7,328 bases of DNA from Deltaproteobacteria bacterium (GCA_019308645.1 JAFDHR010000110.1:1-7328), one strand, 5' to 3'. Numbered from the stretch's first letter, positions 1 through 6,090 are shown. Made by a program: numbers and translations. The notes: generated by a model from the sequence alone, not told the origin.

Positions 1-5
1 TTTTT

Positions 6-245
6 AGGGCATGGGTATCTTTTTTTGCTTATGCCCTTAAATATAACTTAAGCTTAGTTGTCGTTTCAAAATTGGGTAATATAGACGGAGCATATGATTC
101 TAAGGCCAAGTTGCCCTTCGGCCTCGAGCGACTCGACATGAGCTCGCCGACATGTCTCAGGGCCGAGAGGCTATTAACCAATTTTGAAACGACATGGTCC
201 CGCTTAGCAGGATTAGAAGGGCATAAAAAAAAACACCCATGCCCT
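6..245. repeat. Palindromic (MITE-like) repeat element with GC-rich core
   Basis: The two ends are inverted copies of each other. AGGGCATGGG at 6-15 matches the reverse complement of 236-245. Further in, TGTCGTTTCAAAATTGG at 59-75 recurs inverted around 178-194, and the match continues to about 81/172 with one mismatch. Each end also holds its own small hairpin (AGGGCAT...ATGCCCT) with a run of T (left) or A (right) in the loop. The core, about 100-171, is clearly richer in GC than its flanks and is an imperfect palindrome. It contains CGACATG twice, at 134 and 148. No transposase is encoded, so a non-autonomous element or another dispersed intergenic palindrome is the likely reading. The left boundary is only five bases from the window edge, so a target duplication cannot be judged. 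On the minus strand it lies just after the gene at 294-923 and might also end its transcript. Confidence 0.75.
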
Positions 246-293
246 TCCTTAAATTATTGAGCAGATAAAAATTTACTATAAAAGAAGTGGTGC

Positions 294-923
294 TTACGTG
301 TGTGCTGAGTGTATTTTTTGCCGCAAATCTCTTAAGTATCCTTCTGGGTCATGTAGTATCTGCCGATAGAGCTCTTTTCCTATAAATCTTTTGCTTTGTT
401 GGGTTAAAAAATATGGTCTATGTTTTCTTACTTCCTGGTACACTCGCTTATCTGGGGGGAGGATTTTTCTAAAAGTACACATGACCACTAAATCTATAAA
501 GAGATCTTCATGACCACATTCCATGTCCTCGGGAGAGAACTCAATAGAAAACCATGAATGACCTAACTCATGCAAGAAGCTATACTTCCAATACTCATGT
601 ACTTTAAAATCTTTTGAAGGAATTAAGATTTCGGCAAAAAGACTTTCACCATATGCATCTCGAAATGTAGTGCTTGTCCCTCTTTTTAATTCATCATCCA
701 CGAGTATGAAAAGATCAATGGGATTAAATTTGATATGATACTCGAAACAGACATCACTGAAAGATCTGCATAATTCCTCAAAGGCTTTTATCGCCTTTTT
801 TTCATCTATCTCAAGGAGTTCTTTGAAAATCGTTGCTTGTATTTGGATTTTATTGGGACCAAAATCGAAGTCAATAAGTTCAGCCGTGAGATCTGGATAT
901 TTTGTCTGCAATGTTTCATCCAC
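294..923 (-). CDS. Putative HELGH-motif zinc metallopeptidase-like protein
   Basis: A 209-residue protein of unknown function. The GTG start at 923 is chosen because a strong Shine-Dalgarno GAGGAGGT (929-936) lies five bases upstream on the minus strand. The visible motif is HELGH at residues 118-122, the HExxH zinc-binding signature of gluzincin and ImmA/IrrE-type peptidases. The stretch HEDLFIDLVV (138-147) follows some 16 residues later and may supply the third ligand, as the acidic helix after HExxH does in ImmA/IrrE-like proteins. The N-terminal 110 residues are charged and helical-looking, with no recognisable DNA-binding domain. I see no signal peptide or membrane segment, so it is probably cytoplasmic. 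It stands alone, with no helix-turn-helix regulator gene next to it as is common for ImmA/IrrE peptidases. The motif is seen directly; peptidase activity is inference. Gene reality is well supported by the start site and composition. Confidence 0.8.
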   Translation of the reverse strand: MDETLQTKYPDLTAELIDFDFGPNKIQIQATIFKELLEIDEKKAIKAFEELCRSFSDVCFEYHIKFNPIDLFILVDDELKRGTSTTFRDAYGESLFAEILIPSKDFKVHEYWKYSFLHELGHSWFSIEFSPEDMECGHEDLFIDLVVMCTFRKILPPDKRVYQEVRKHRPYFLTQQSKRFIGKELYRQILHDPEGYLRDLRQKIHSAHT

Positions 924-1038
924 TACACACCTCCTCTCGTATTTTCGCCCTCTGTTGCTCCACGGGAAAGGTGAGGTTGGGTTTTTTGGCTTACACCTAT
1001 CCTCTGGTTATTTTATTAATATCAATATGTTATAGCCT

Positions 1039-1070
1039 ATTATACTGCCTTAGTTTTTCGTGCATGTCAA
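1039..1070 (-). promoter_or_regulatory. Candidate sigma70 promoter for the HELGH-protein gene
   Basis: On the minus strand a perfect TTGACA (1065-1070) is followed by a perfect TATAAT (1039-1044), but the spacer is 20 bases, longer than the usual 16-18. Alternative -10 boxes at normal spacing are poor. If used, it gives a leader of about 105 nt before the GTG at 923. The rest of 937-1210 shows no gene. Confidence 0.35.
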
Positions 1071-1211
1071 CATAGAAATAATGTGAAAAAGACGAAATAT
1101 TTAACAAATTCTCCTTTATCCCCATAAGGTAAGGTTGAATGCGCCACTCACATGCGGGATTATATTCTCTATTGACCTCTATTTACCCTGCACAGAATCT
1201 AAAACTCTTTT

Positions 1212-1227
1212 AAAGGATAAAGTGAAG
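1212..1227 (+). repeat. 16-nt direct repeat, left copy (possible guide region of the structured RNA)
   Basis: AAAGGATAAAGTGAAG at 1212-1227 recurs as AAAGGGGAAAGTGAAG at 1377-1392, identical at 14 of 16 positions including an unbroken AAAGTGAAG. The copies tightly flank the structured segment 1228-1376. In IscB omega-RNAs a guide of about 16 nt sits immediately 5' of the first hairpin, which is exactly where this copy lies. A purine-rich coincidence is also possible. Confidence 0.5.
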
Positions 1228-1374
1228 CTCCCCGCGCTTCCGCGCGGGGCATCTGTGGTAAACCCAAGCGGAACTGCGCCGAAGCCAACCCGCCTACGCT
1301 TTACCAGCTACGGCGCGGTCGCCTGTCGCCATTCCTCCCCGTGCTTCCGCACGGGGCATCCTGGCAAAGGCGAG
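1228..1374 (+). ncRNA. Structured RNA with pseudoknot, HEARO/omega-RNA-like, no adjacent iscB
   Basis: This GC-rich block in AT-rich surroundings contains an ordered set of pairings. A 5' hairpin CCCCGCGC (1230-1237), loop TTCC, GCGCGGGG (1242-1249) comes first. TGGTAAA (1256-1262) pairs with TTTACCA (1300-1306). CTGCGCCG (1274-1281) pairs with CGGCGCGG (1311-1318) with one G-U. These last two interlock, making a pseudoknot. A 3' composite stem follows: TCGCC (1319-1323) with GGCGA (1369-1373), GCCA (1328-1331) with TGGC (1362-1365), and CCCCGTGC (1337-1344), loop TTCC, GCACGGGG (1349-1356). Both hairpins end in GGGGCATC. A hairpin after a short 5' lead, then a pseudoknotted core, is the general layout of HEARO RNAs, the guide RNAs of IscB HNH nucleases. 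Assignment to that family is from layout and remembered sequence flavour, not a model search. No RRXRR/HNH gene lies within the window, so it would be an orphan copy acting in trans, or a relic. Strand is inferred from the family layout. An upstream TTGACC at 1172-1177 is the only promoter hint. Confidence 0.6.
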
Positions 1375-1376
1375 TA

Positions 1377-1392
1377 AAAGGGGAAAGTGAAG
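1377..1392 (+). repeat. 16-nt direct repeat, right copy
   Basis: AAAGGGGAAAGTGAAG, 14/16 identical to 1212-1227 and lying three bases after the last stem of the structured RNA. It is followed by GGAAAATGGG, the start of the zinc-ribbon fragment. The AAGGG just before that ATG could also act as a ribosome binding site. Confidence 0.5.
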
Positions 1393-1397
1393 GGAAA

Positions 1398-1479
1398 ATG
1401 GGTAAAAAGACGATCACATGTCCCAGATGTGGACGTAAAAAAGCAGTAAATTTCCACAGGATTTTGAGCAATTACCATA
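1398..1479 (+). pseudogene. Fragment of a zinc-ribbon protein gene (N-terminus only)
   Basis: The ATG at 1398 opens a frame beginning MGKKTITCPRCGRKKAVNF. CPRCG followed by a basic stretch and VN is the first half of a zinc ribbon. It reminds me of the N-terminal ribbon of some deltaproteobacterial PilZ-domain proteins. A second cysteine pair never appears. From 1480 the same frame runs antisense through galT for over 100 codons and has no ribbon-like or coding character there. The reading is therefore a gene start cut off at the junction with the galT end, perhaps by the event that brought or shed the structured RNA segment. A chance frame cannot be excluded because only about 20 residues carry the signal. 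Confidence 0.3.
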
Positions 1480-2523
1480 TTACTCTAAAACATCCGTCTT
1501 TATTTCCTTTAAGTATTTCGCATTTTCTTCAGGGCTCGCACTGTTTAGATATATACCAGAGCCTAATTCAAATCCAGCCACTTTATAGAGTTTTGGAAGT
1601 ATTTGGAGATGCCAATGACAATAGTCCGCGGGATCCTCTTGATATGGTGCCGAATAAATCATGTAATTATAATCTGGATTATCAAGCCCATGATACAATC
1701 TTTGCAGAATATCGATTAACACTCTCGCTAAATCTTTCCTTTCAATACGAGAGATTTTTGCAAATGAAGCCCTGTGTTTTTTTGGAAGAATCCACGTTTC
1801 AAAAGGACTTCGTGAAAAAAAGGGAGCAAAAGCAATAAAATGCTCAGTTTCTGATATTATCCTTTTTCCTGAAATTTTTTCCTGCTCTATCAAATTACAA
1901 TATATACACCTGCCCATGGTATCGAAATATCTCACCGCCTCCTCTATCATATGCCTGATATGAATTGGAATAATTGGGCTGGCAATTATCTGGGAATGAG
2001 GATGTCGTAATGATGTGCCGGCTCCTGGACCATTATTTCTAAATATAGTTATTAACTCTACATTGGGTTTTTCTATAAGCGCTTGGTATCGTTCAATGTA
2101 TGATGAAATTATACGATCAACCGATTTATATGGCATTGTGGCAATGGTCTGGGAATGTTCTGGATGTTCAATTACGACCTCATGGTAGCCCACGCCGTTC
2201 ATTTTTATAAAAAAATTTCCATCCCCTTCTGTAATTCGAGATATTTCCCCATCTTCAACTAAAGCAGGAAACTTATTTGGTACTACCCTCAGAGTCCATT
2301 TAGATTGCGCATCCTCCCCAGGCTCTTCATAATATACCAGAACAGCTTTTCCACAGACCTCTTCATTTCCTGGGCAAAATGGGCATTTATCTTTCTCTTC
2401 CCTATCCAGTTTAGTTGTTTTTTGCTGGGCCTTATGTTGCTTGAATTGATCAGGCCGCTTACGTCTCTCAGGAGCTATTATTACCCAGTCTTTTGTAAGA
2501 GGATTTTGTCGTAATTCGGACAT
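1480..2523 (-). CDS. galT: Galactose-1-phosphate uridylyltransferase family protein
   Basis: A 347-residue HIT-superfamily nucleotidyltransferase. GalT exchanges UMP between UDP-glucose and galactose 1-phosphate in the Leloir pathway, in the cytoplasm. Seen in the protein: the N-terminal KDWVIIAPER region (11-20), CPFC (47-50) as a zinc-binding pair, FRNNGPGAGTSLRHPHSQI (161-179) holding the HPH active site with the second histidine (176) as the expected uridylylated nucleophile, CIYC (206-209), and CHWHLQILP (302-310). Length matches the family (about 330-350). The ATG at 2523 is preferred because GGTGA sits five bases upstream and the protein then begins MSELRQNPLT, as usual for the family. 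A TTG at 2595 would add 24 unconserved residues without a ribosome site. No galK or galE is nearby, so substrate is uncertain. Related family members act as ADP-glucose phosphorylases. It has its own candidate promoter. Confidence 0.93.
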   Translation of the reverse strand: MSELRQNPLTKDWVIIAPERRKRPDQFKQHKAQQKTTKLDREEKDKCPFCPGNEEVCGKAVLVYYEEPGEDAQSKWTLRVVPNKFPALVEDGEISRITEGDGNFFIKMNGVGYHEVVIEHPEHSQTIATMPYKSVDRIISSYIERYQALIEKPNVELITIFRNNGPGAGTSLRHPHSQIIASPIIPIHIRHMIEEAVRYFDTMGRCIYCNLIEQEKISGKRIISETEHFIAFAPFFSRSPFETWILPKKHRASFAKISRIERKDLARVLIDILQRLYHGLDNPDYNYMIYSAPYQEDPADYCHWHLQILPKLYKVAGFELGSGIYLNSASPEENAKYLKEIKTDVLE

Positions 2524-2618
2524 GATATTCACCATTTTTGTTAGTTGAGGGCTATAGTATTTATTTGCCTTTAATTTTTCAATCGAAAAGCTCAATTTTT
2601 GTTAGCAGTTTGCGTACG

Positions 2619-2648
2619 ATTGTAACAAGGGTAGTGTGTCACACTCAA
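2619..2648 (-). promoter_or_regulatory. Candidate galT promoter with a palindrome in the spacer
   Basis: On the minus strand TTGAGT (2643-2648) and TACAAT (2619-2624) are separated by 18 bases, a reasonable sigma70 pair, with about 90 nt of leader to the galT ATG. A perfect palindrome with six-base arms, AGTGTG-T-CACACT (2633-2645), lies in the spacer and overlaps the -35 box. It is well placed for a repressor operator. The regulator is unknown. Confidence 0.45.
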
Positions 2649-2862
2649 TTTATATTTGCAAACATCTCATAATGAGTTTAGAGTTTGACGGGGGTTGCAA
2701 CTTTCACCAAAAGAGCTCACATAAAAACAAGAAGAGATAACGTGTGTGAAAGATGTCGCAATGGCAAAGTATATTATATTAATTTGCTGGTAGGACAATA
2801 GGAATACGGAACTGTCATGTCTCTGATTATTTACAATAGATTAATTGAAATGTGGGGGAGTT

Positions 2863-3630
2863 ATGATTGAAGTAGTTTTTTTGGGTGTTGGCGAGGCATT
2901 TGACGAGAAGCTTCCAAACACATCTATTTTGATTCGCTATAGGGCGGGAGCCATCCCTGTTACATTGTTACTTGACTGCGGTTTTACTGCTCCGCCTCAG
3001 TTCTGGATAGAAGAGCCAGATGCTGATATACTTGACGGTATATGGATTTCCCATTTTCATGGTGATCATTGCCTGGGGATTCCTGCATTATTGGTTCGCT
3101 TTTGGGAAGAAGGACGTAAAAAGTCATTAACACTCTTAGGACAAAAGGGGATAGATACCTTCACTCGCACATTTCTTGATTTGGCCTATCCTGGTATGTA
3201 TGAAAGATTAGGATTCCCACTTAATTTCAGGGAGGTTGAGCCAGAGAAGGAGGTAACAATCTTCGGCCTTATTTTTCAGTCTGCTGTTGCCAGTCATTCC
3301 CAAAGAGATCTGGCCTTGAGAATAGACGCACAGGAAAAATCGATCTATTACAGTGGTGATGGCAAGGCCACACCTGAAAGCATGTCCCTTGCGAAGGGCA
3401 GCCAACTTATCATCCATGAGGCTTTCGCTATAGATGCTGAAATCCCAGGACACGGAACCGTTACGGGATCGATTAAGATGGCGAAAGAATGTGGCGCATC
3501 TTATCTTGCCCTTGTCCATATACAAAGAAAGGTGCGAAGCCAGGTGATTGATGAGATGCAAAGATTCAAGCAGATGGCAGGCTCACTGAACCTGATGGTT
3601 CCAGAACCTGGTTTTAGTATAATGCTTTAA
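2863..3630 (+). CDS. Metallo-beta-lactamase-fold hydrolase, RNase Z-like
   Basis: A 255-residue protein of the RNase Z/arylsulfatase-like branch of the metallo-beta-lactamase fold. Two-zinc ligands are visible: HFHGDH at 64-69 (H64, H66, D68, H69), H145 in ASHSQRD, D166 in YYSGDG and H219 in LALVHI. The IHEAF (184-188), GHGTVTG (196-202) and VHI (218-220) series mirrors the HEAT-F, GHST and THxS series of tRNase Z, which cleaves the 3' trailer of pre-tRNA. At 255 residues it is shorter than the roughly 300-residue RNase Z, and I see no obvious glycine-rich exosite arm, so a hydrolase other than tRNase Z is quite possible. The ATG at 2863 follows GGGGGAG (2854-2860) at two bases. The spacing is tight, but the protein then opens with the family's MIEVVFLGVG. 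The in-frame TTG at 2845 runs through that ribosome site. It is transcribed away from galT as a single gene. Confidence 0.9.
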   Translation: MIEVVFLGVGEAFDEKLPNTSILIRYRAGAIPVTLLLDCGFTAPPQFWIEEPDADILDGIWISHFHGDHCLGIPALLVRFWEEGRKKSLTLLGQKGIDTFTRTFLDLAYPGMYERLGFPLNFREVEPEKEVTIFGLIFQSAVASHSQRDLALRIDAQEKSIYYSGDGKATPESMSLAKGSQLIIHEAFAIDAEIPGHGTVTGSIKMAKECGASYLALVHIQRKVRSQVIDEMQRFKQMAGSLNLMVPEPGFSIML

Positions 3631-3677
3631 CGTCTAATCTCCTCTCGCTGATAGTGTATGAATTGTGAAGGGAGCCA

Positions 3678-3761
3678 ATGAAAGAAACAAAAAAAGGACA
3701 ATTCCAATTACAAAATTCTTGGAAGCTCGTGTTAAGCTCACGCGATATTATTATATTTTGA
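3678..3761 (+). CDS. Possible 27-residue small ORF
   Basis: An ATG at 3678 has AAGGGAG (3668-3674) three bases upstream and reads MKETKKGQFQLQNSWKLVL and eight more residues to a TGA at 3759-3761. That stop overlaps the TTGACA box of the strong promoter. The basic start and the ribosome site are suggestive, but the frame is very short and has no family I recognise. It may be the degraded start of a lost gene. Confidence 0.2.
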   Translation: MKETKKGQFQLQNSWKLVLSSRDIIIF

Positions 3762-3786
3762 CATTCAGGCTATATTTTACTATAAT
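3758..3786 (+). promoter_or_regulatory. Perfect-consensus sigma70 promoter upstream of the PilZ gene
   Basis: TTGACA (3758-3763), exactly 17 bases, then TATAAT (3781-3786). This matches the full consensus in both boxes and spacing. Transcription would start near 3793, the very first base of the inverted-repeat element that follows, and would run through it into the PilZ gene, giving a leader of about 250 nt. Confidence 0.75.
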
Positions 3787-3792
3787 ACAAAC

Positions 3793-3937
3793 TTGATGGT
3801 CTCGTAAAAAGTCTCAACAACATGTCATTTCGAGCGAAGCGAGAAATCTTACCAATGTAACATGCTGAAAACACAAAATTCCTCCTTGTAGTCGAAATGA
3901 CAAATTCACCGAATATGACTTTTTACGAGTTCATCAA
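3793..3937. mobile_element. MITE-like element with 21-bp terminal inverted repeats
   Basis: The ends 3793-3813 and 3917-3937 are inverted copies at 19 of 21 positions, sharing CTCGTAAAAAGTC exactly and TTGATG at the outer edge. Inside, TGTCATTTCGA (3823-3833) is perfectly inverted at 3892-3902, and the stretch after the left copy (CGAGCGAAGCGAGAAATCT) is of a dispersed-repeat type known from many bacterial genomes. It is 145 bp and carries no coding frame. TAATAC occurs just outside both ends (3783-3788 and 3945-3950), a possible target duplication, though then the ends would extend a few bases. The terminal repeat recurs at 7213. Transcribed from the upstream promoter, the whole element would fold into one long hairpin in the PilZ leader. 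Confidence 0.75.
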
Positions 3938-4041
3938 ACTTAGGTAATACTAAAAATAAGTGTAGTAATAGTAATGGGCTTTCCATCAACAAAAAAAACG
4001 TATCATAGTCTCTATCTATTTCTCTTATAAGGAGTTTTAGA

Positions 4042-4460
4042 ATGACTACTTTCGAGATACAATCGAATGAATCCAGAATTACTGCCCGTTTGATTGAATT
4101 GATTAGGAATATGCCCGAAGACGAGCAGCGAACCCTCCTGAAAGACTTAAAGGAAAAGCCATCTGGAGGAAGAAAACATCTAAGGAAATCCTTCCTTATG
4201 CCGTAGATTACTCTACGCAGGGTCATGTCTACAAGGATTTCATTCAAGACATAAGTACTGGCGGAGTGTTTATAGAATCCCATATGCCGTTTACTGTTGG
4301 GCAGGAGGTTTCGCTGACTTTTCCGCTCCCCGACTACCAGAAACATGTTAAGGCTCTAGGCGAGGTTGTCAGGATTACCCCTCAGGGAGTCGGTGTGAAA
4401 TTCAAGACGGCCGACCGAGATAAGGAGGAGATGATTAGATCCCTTTTGGAGTCAATTTAG
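4042..4460 (+). pseudogene. PilZ-domain protein gene interrupted by a one-base frameshift
   Basis: The ATG at 4042 has a good ribosome site, AAGGAG (4029-4034), seven bases upstream. It reads 54 codons, including MPEDEQRTLLKDLKEK and then RKHLRK, to a TAG at 4204. The protein continues without loss in the frame starting GTA at 4203: VDYSTQGHVYKDFIQDISTG, then GVFIES, SLTFPLP and GVGVKF, to a stop at 4458-4460. Restoring one base near 4202 gives a 139-residue protein. It carries the two c-di-GMP-binding signatures of PilZ domains: RxxxR (R44-R48) in the first part and DxSxxG (D70, S72, G75) in the second. PilZ proteins are cyclic-di-GMP receptors for motility, adhesion and secretion. The N-terminal 40 residues form a charged helix seen in deltaproteobacterial relatives. 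No slippery sequence is visible at the break, so a real mutation or a sequencing error is more likely than programmed frameshifting. If real, c-di-GMP binding is split and lost. Confidence 0.8.
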
Positions 4461-4628
4461 GGCTTTTACGGCTCATCGGGTTCTTTCATTGTCTATCTTT
4501 CACAAAGGATCTGATCACCATCAGCAGCATCAATTCGTTCTGCTCTATCGTATTACCTTCCCGATTTTTATCTCTTTTGATAACAAAAGCGGTCTACCGT
4601 CTCTTAAAAAGTTATTATAACCGTTCAC

Positions 4629-4795
4629 GGAGTGATGGAGTGTTAGAGTGATGGAGTATTGGGTTAGAGGAATAAATTCCTTGCAGAATAAGTTGAAGTA
4701 TTGGTTTCCTTGCCCAGGATTGAGCATTGGAATGCTGTCCACAAGAAAGATGTTATCTTTTCCAATACTCCAATACTCCATTACTCCAACACTCA
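4629..4795. repeat. Inverted repeat with arms built of 8-bp tandem units
   Basis: The left arm is four 8-bp units in a row from 4629: GGAGTGAT, GGAGTGTT, AGAGTGAT, GGAGTATT. The right arm is the same unit type inverted from 4764: AATACTCC twice, ATTACTCC, AACACTCA. The inner units pair perfectly and the outer ones with one to three mismatches. The roughly 100-base loop has minor palindromes such as AGCATT-GG-AATGCT and no gene. The remainder of 4461-4960, between the PilZ gene and the threonine aldolase gene, shows no coding frame or convincing promoter. Because its units are both tandem and inverted, it differs from the other two element types in the window. Confidence 0.75.
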
Positions 4796-4960
4796 GATTT
4801 TTCTATTAAGACCGAGAAATCTTTGTAATTTTGTGAGTTATGCCGTGAACAGCTACAAGTTATTATTGAGCGTATAAAAATGATGATTGCAGAAACAATT
4901 ATGCGGAGATGATAGAAAGAATCCCGAAGTATTTCATAAACCTTCGATGGGAGAAAATTG

Positions 4961-6001
4961 ATGAAAATCATTGATTTGCGTAGTGACACTGTTACATTGC
5001 CAACGGAACAGATGCGGAAGGCTATGTATCATGCTGAGCTGGGTGATGATGTATATGGTGAGGATCCATCTACTCAACGCCTTGAGAAGATGGCCGCTGA
5101 ACTAATGGGAACGGAATCGGCGCTTCTGGTCCCGAGCGGGACAATGGGTAACCTGATGTGTATGCTTACTCATTGTGCCAGGGGAGAAGAAGTAATCTTG
5201 GGTGATGCGTCGCATATGTTTATTAACGAAGCTGGTGGCATGTCAGCATTGGGTGGGATACAGCCGCATATTATTCCCAATCAGCCTGATGGTACATTAC
5301 GTTTAGAGGATATCGAGGCTGCCATTCGTGGCGATAACATACACTTTCCACGCACAAGGCTGATCTGCCTTGAGAACACCCATAACCGTTGCAATGGAGC
5401 TGCCCTTACCTCTCAGTATATTGAATCAGTCGCAGCACTGGCAAGACGGTATGACCTCCTATTACACCTCGATGGTGCTCGAATATTCAATGCCGCTGTT
5501 GCATTAGGAGTAGATGTCAAGGAATTGACTCAAAGTGTTGATTCCCTGATTTTTTGCTTGTCAAAAGGGCTTTCCTCACCAGTTGGATCAGTTGTGTGTG
5601 GTTCGAAAGAATTCATTGCCAGAGCACTACGGACACGTAAGATATTAGGCGGTGGAATGCGCCAAACAGGGGTCATTGCTGCACCAGGAATTATCGCCCT
5701 GGAACAGATGATTGATCGATTGCCAGAGGATCATATCAATGCGCGCTGCCTTGCCGAAGGGATCGCTCAGACTTCCGGATTGTCAATTAACCTCGAAAGG
5801 GTACAGACGAATATTATTTATTTCGACCTTGTCAGTGGTAAAATTACCATGGATGTGTTCATGAAGCAGCTTGAAAAGAAAGGAATTAAGCTATTGGCTA
5901 CAGGACCATCTCGATTTCGGTTGGTGACGCACTACGGAATTAGCTCAGAGGATATTAATACGACCTTGATGTGTTTAGGAGAGATAATGGGGCAGTCGTA
6001 G
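4961..6001 (+). CDS. ltaE: Low-specificity L-threonine aldolase
   Basis: A 346-residue fold-type I PLP enzyme that splits L-threonine or L-allo-threonine into glycine and acetaldehyde in the cytoplasm. Seen: the family opening IDLRSDTVTLPT (4-15), GDDVYGEDP (28-36), LLVPSGTMGNL (56-66) for the PLP phosphate, H85 in GDASH which stacks on the cofactor, HLDGARIFNA (169-178) with D171 for the pyridine nitrogen, and SKGLSSPVGS (201-210) with K202 as the Schiff-base lysine. GGGMRQTG (230-237) is also typical. Length fits the family (about 330-350). The ATG at 4961 has GGGAG (4949-4953) seven bases upstream; the overlapping TTG at 4958 adds one residue and is less likely. It is a single gene, convergent with asd. 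I see no clear promoter in the 160 bases upstream. Confidence 0.95.
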   Translation: MKIIDLRSDTVTLPTEQMRKAMYHAELGDDVYGEDPSTQRLEKMAAELMGTESALLVPSGTMGNLMCMLTHCARGEEVILGDASHMFINEAGGMSALGGIQPHIIPNQPDGTLRLEDIEAAIRGDNIHFPRTRLICLENTHNRCNGAALTSQYIESVAALARRYDLLLHLDGARIFNAAVALGVDVKELTQSVDSLIFCLSKGLSSPVGSVVCGSKEFIARALRTRKILGGGMRQTGVIAAPGIIALEQMIDRLPEDHINARCLAEGIAQTSGLSINLERVQTNIIYFDLVSGKITMDVFMKQLEKKGIKLLATGPSRFRLVTHYGISSEDINTTLMCLGEIMGQS

Positions 6002-6050
6002 TTGAGTCCTGGGCATATAGTTTTAACAGATTCTAAGCTTAAACTAGAGT

Positions 6051-6090
6051 ATTAAATATTTATGATAAATGACTGATTATAATATTTAAT
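6051..6090. terminator. AT-rich inverted repeat between convergent genes
   Basis: ATTAAATATT (6051-6060) is perfectly inverted at 6081-6090 with a 20-base loop. It spans the asd stop codon, about 50 bases after the threonine aldolase stop. Its position between convergent genes suits a bidirectional terminator, but the stem is all A/T and there is no following T run, so it is weak. Confidence 0.25.

Noticed and set aside
72..260. Open frame across the palindromic element
   Set aside because: It lies wholly inside the inverted repeat and its sequence is dictated by the palindrome; no domain or ribosome site.
1230..1356. The two GC hairpins as rho-independent terminators for galT or the HELGH gene
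   Set aside because: Neither is followed by a T run on either strand, and they form part of a larger fold.
1135..1377. Open frame across the structured RNA
   Set aside because: Composition and pairing explain the sequence better than coding; no protein family features.
2524..2595. Longer galT start at a TTG
   Set aside because: No ribosome site; the ATG at 2523 has GGTGA at five bases and gives the usual family N-terminus.
2685..2801. TTG-initiated 38-codon frame containing VCERCRNGKVYYI upstream of the RNase Z-like gene
   Set aside because: It has a CxxC and looks mildly protein-like, but there is only one cysteine pair, no ribosome site, and a TTG start right after a stop; too short to support.
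4190..4210. Programmed -1 frameshift in the PilZ gene
   Set aside because: No X-XXY-YYZ slippery heptamer and no evident downstream stimulatory stem at the break.
4629..4795. CRISPR array
   Set aside because: Units are 8 bp without spacers and occur in two inverted blocks.
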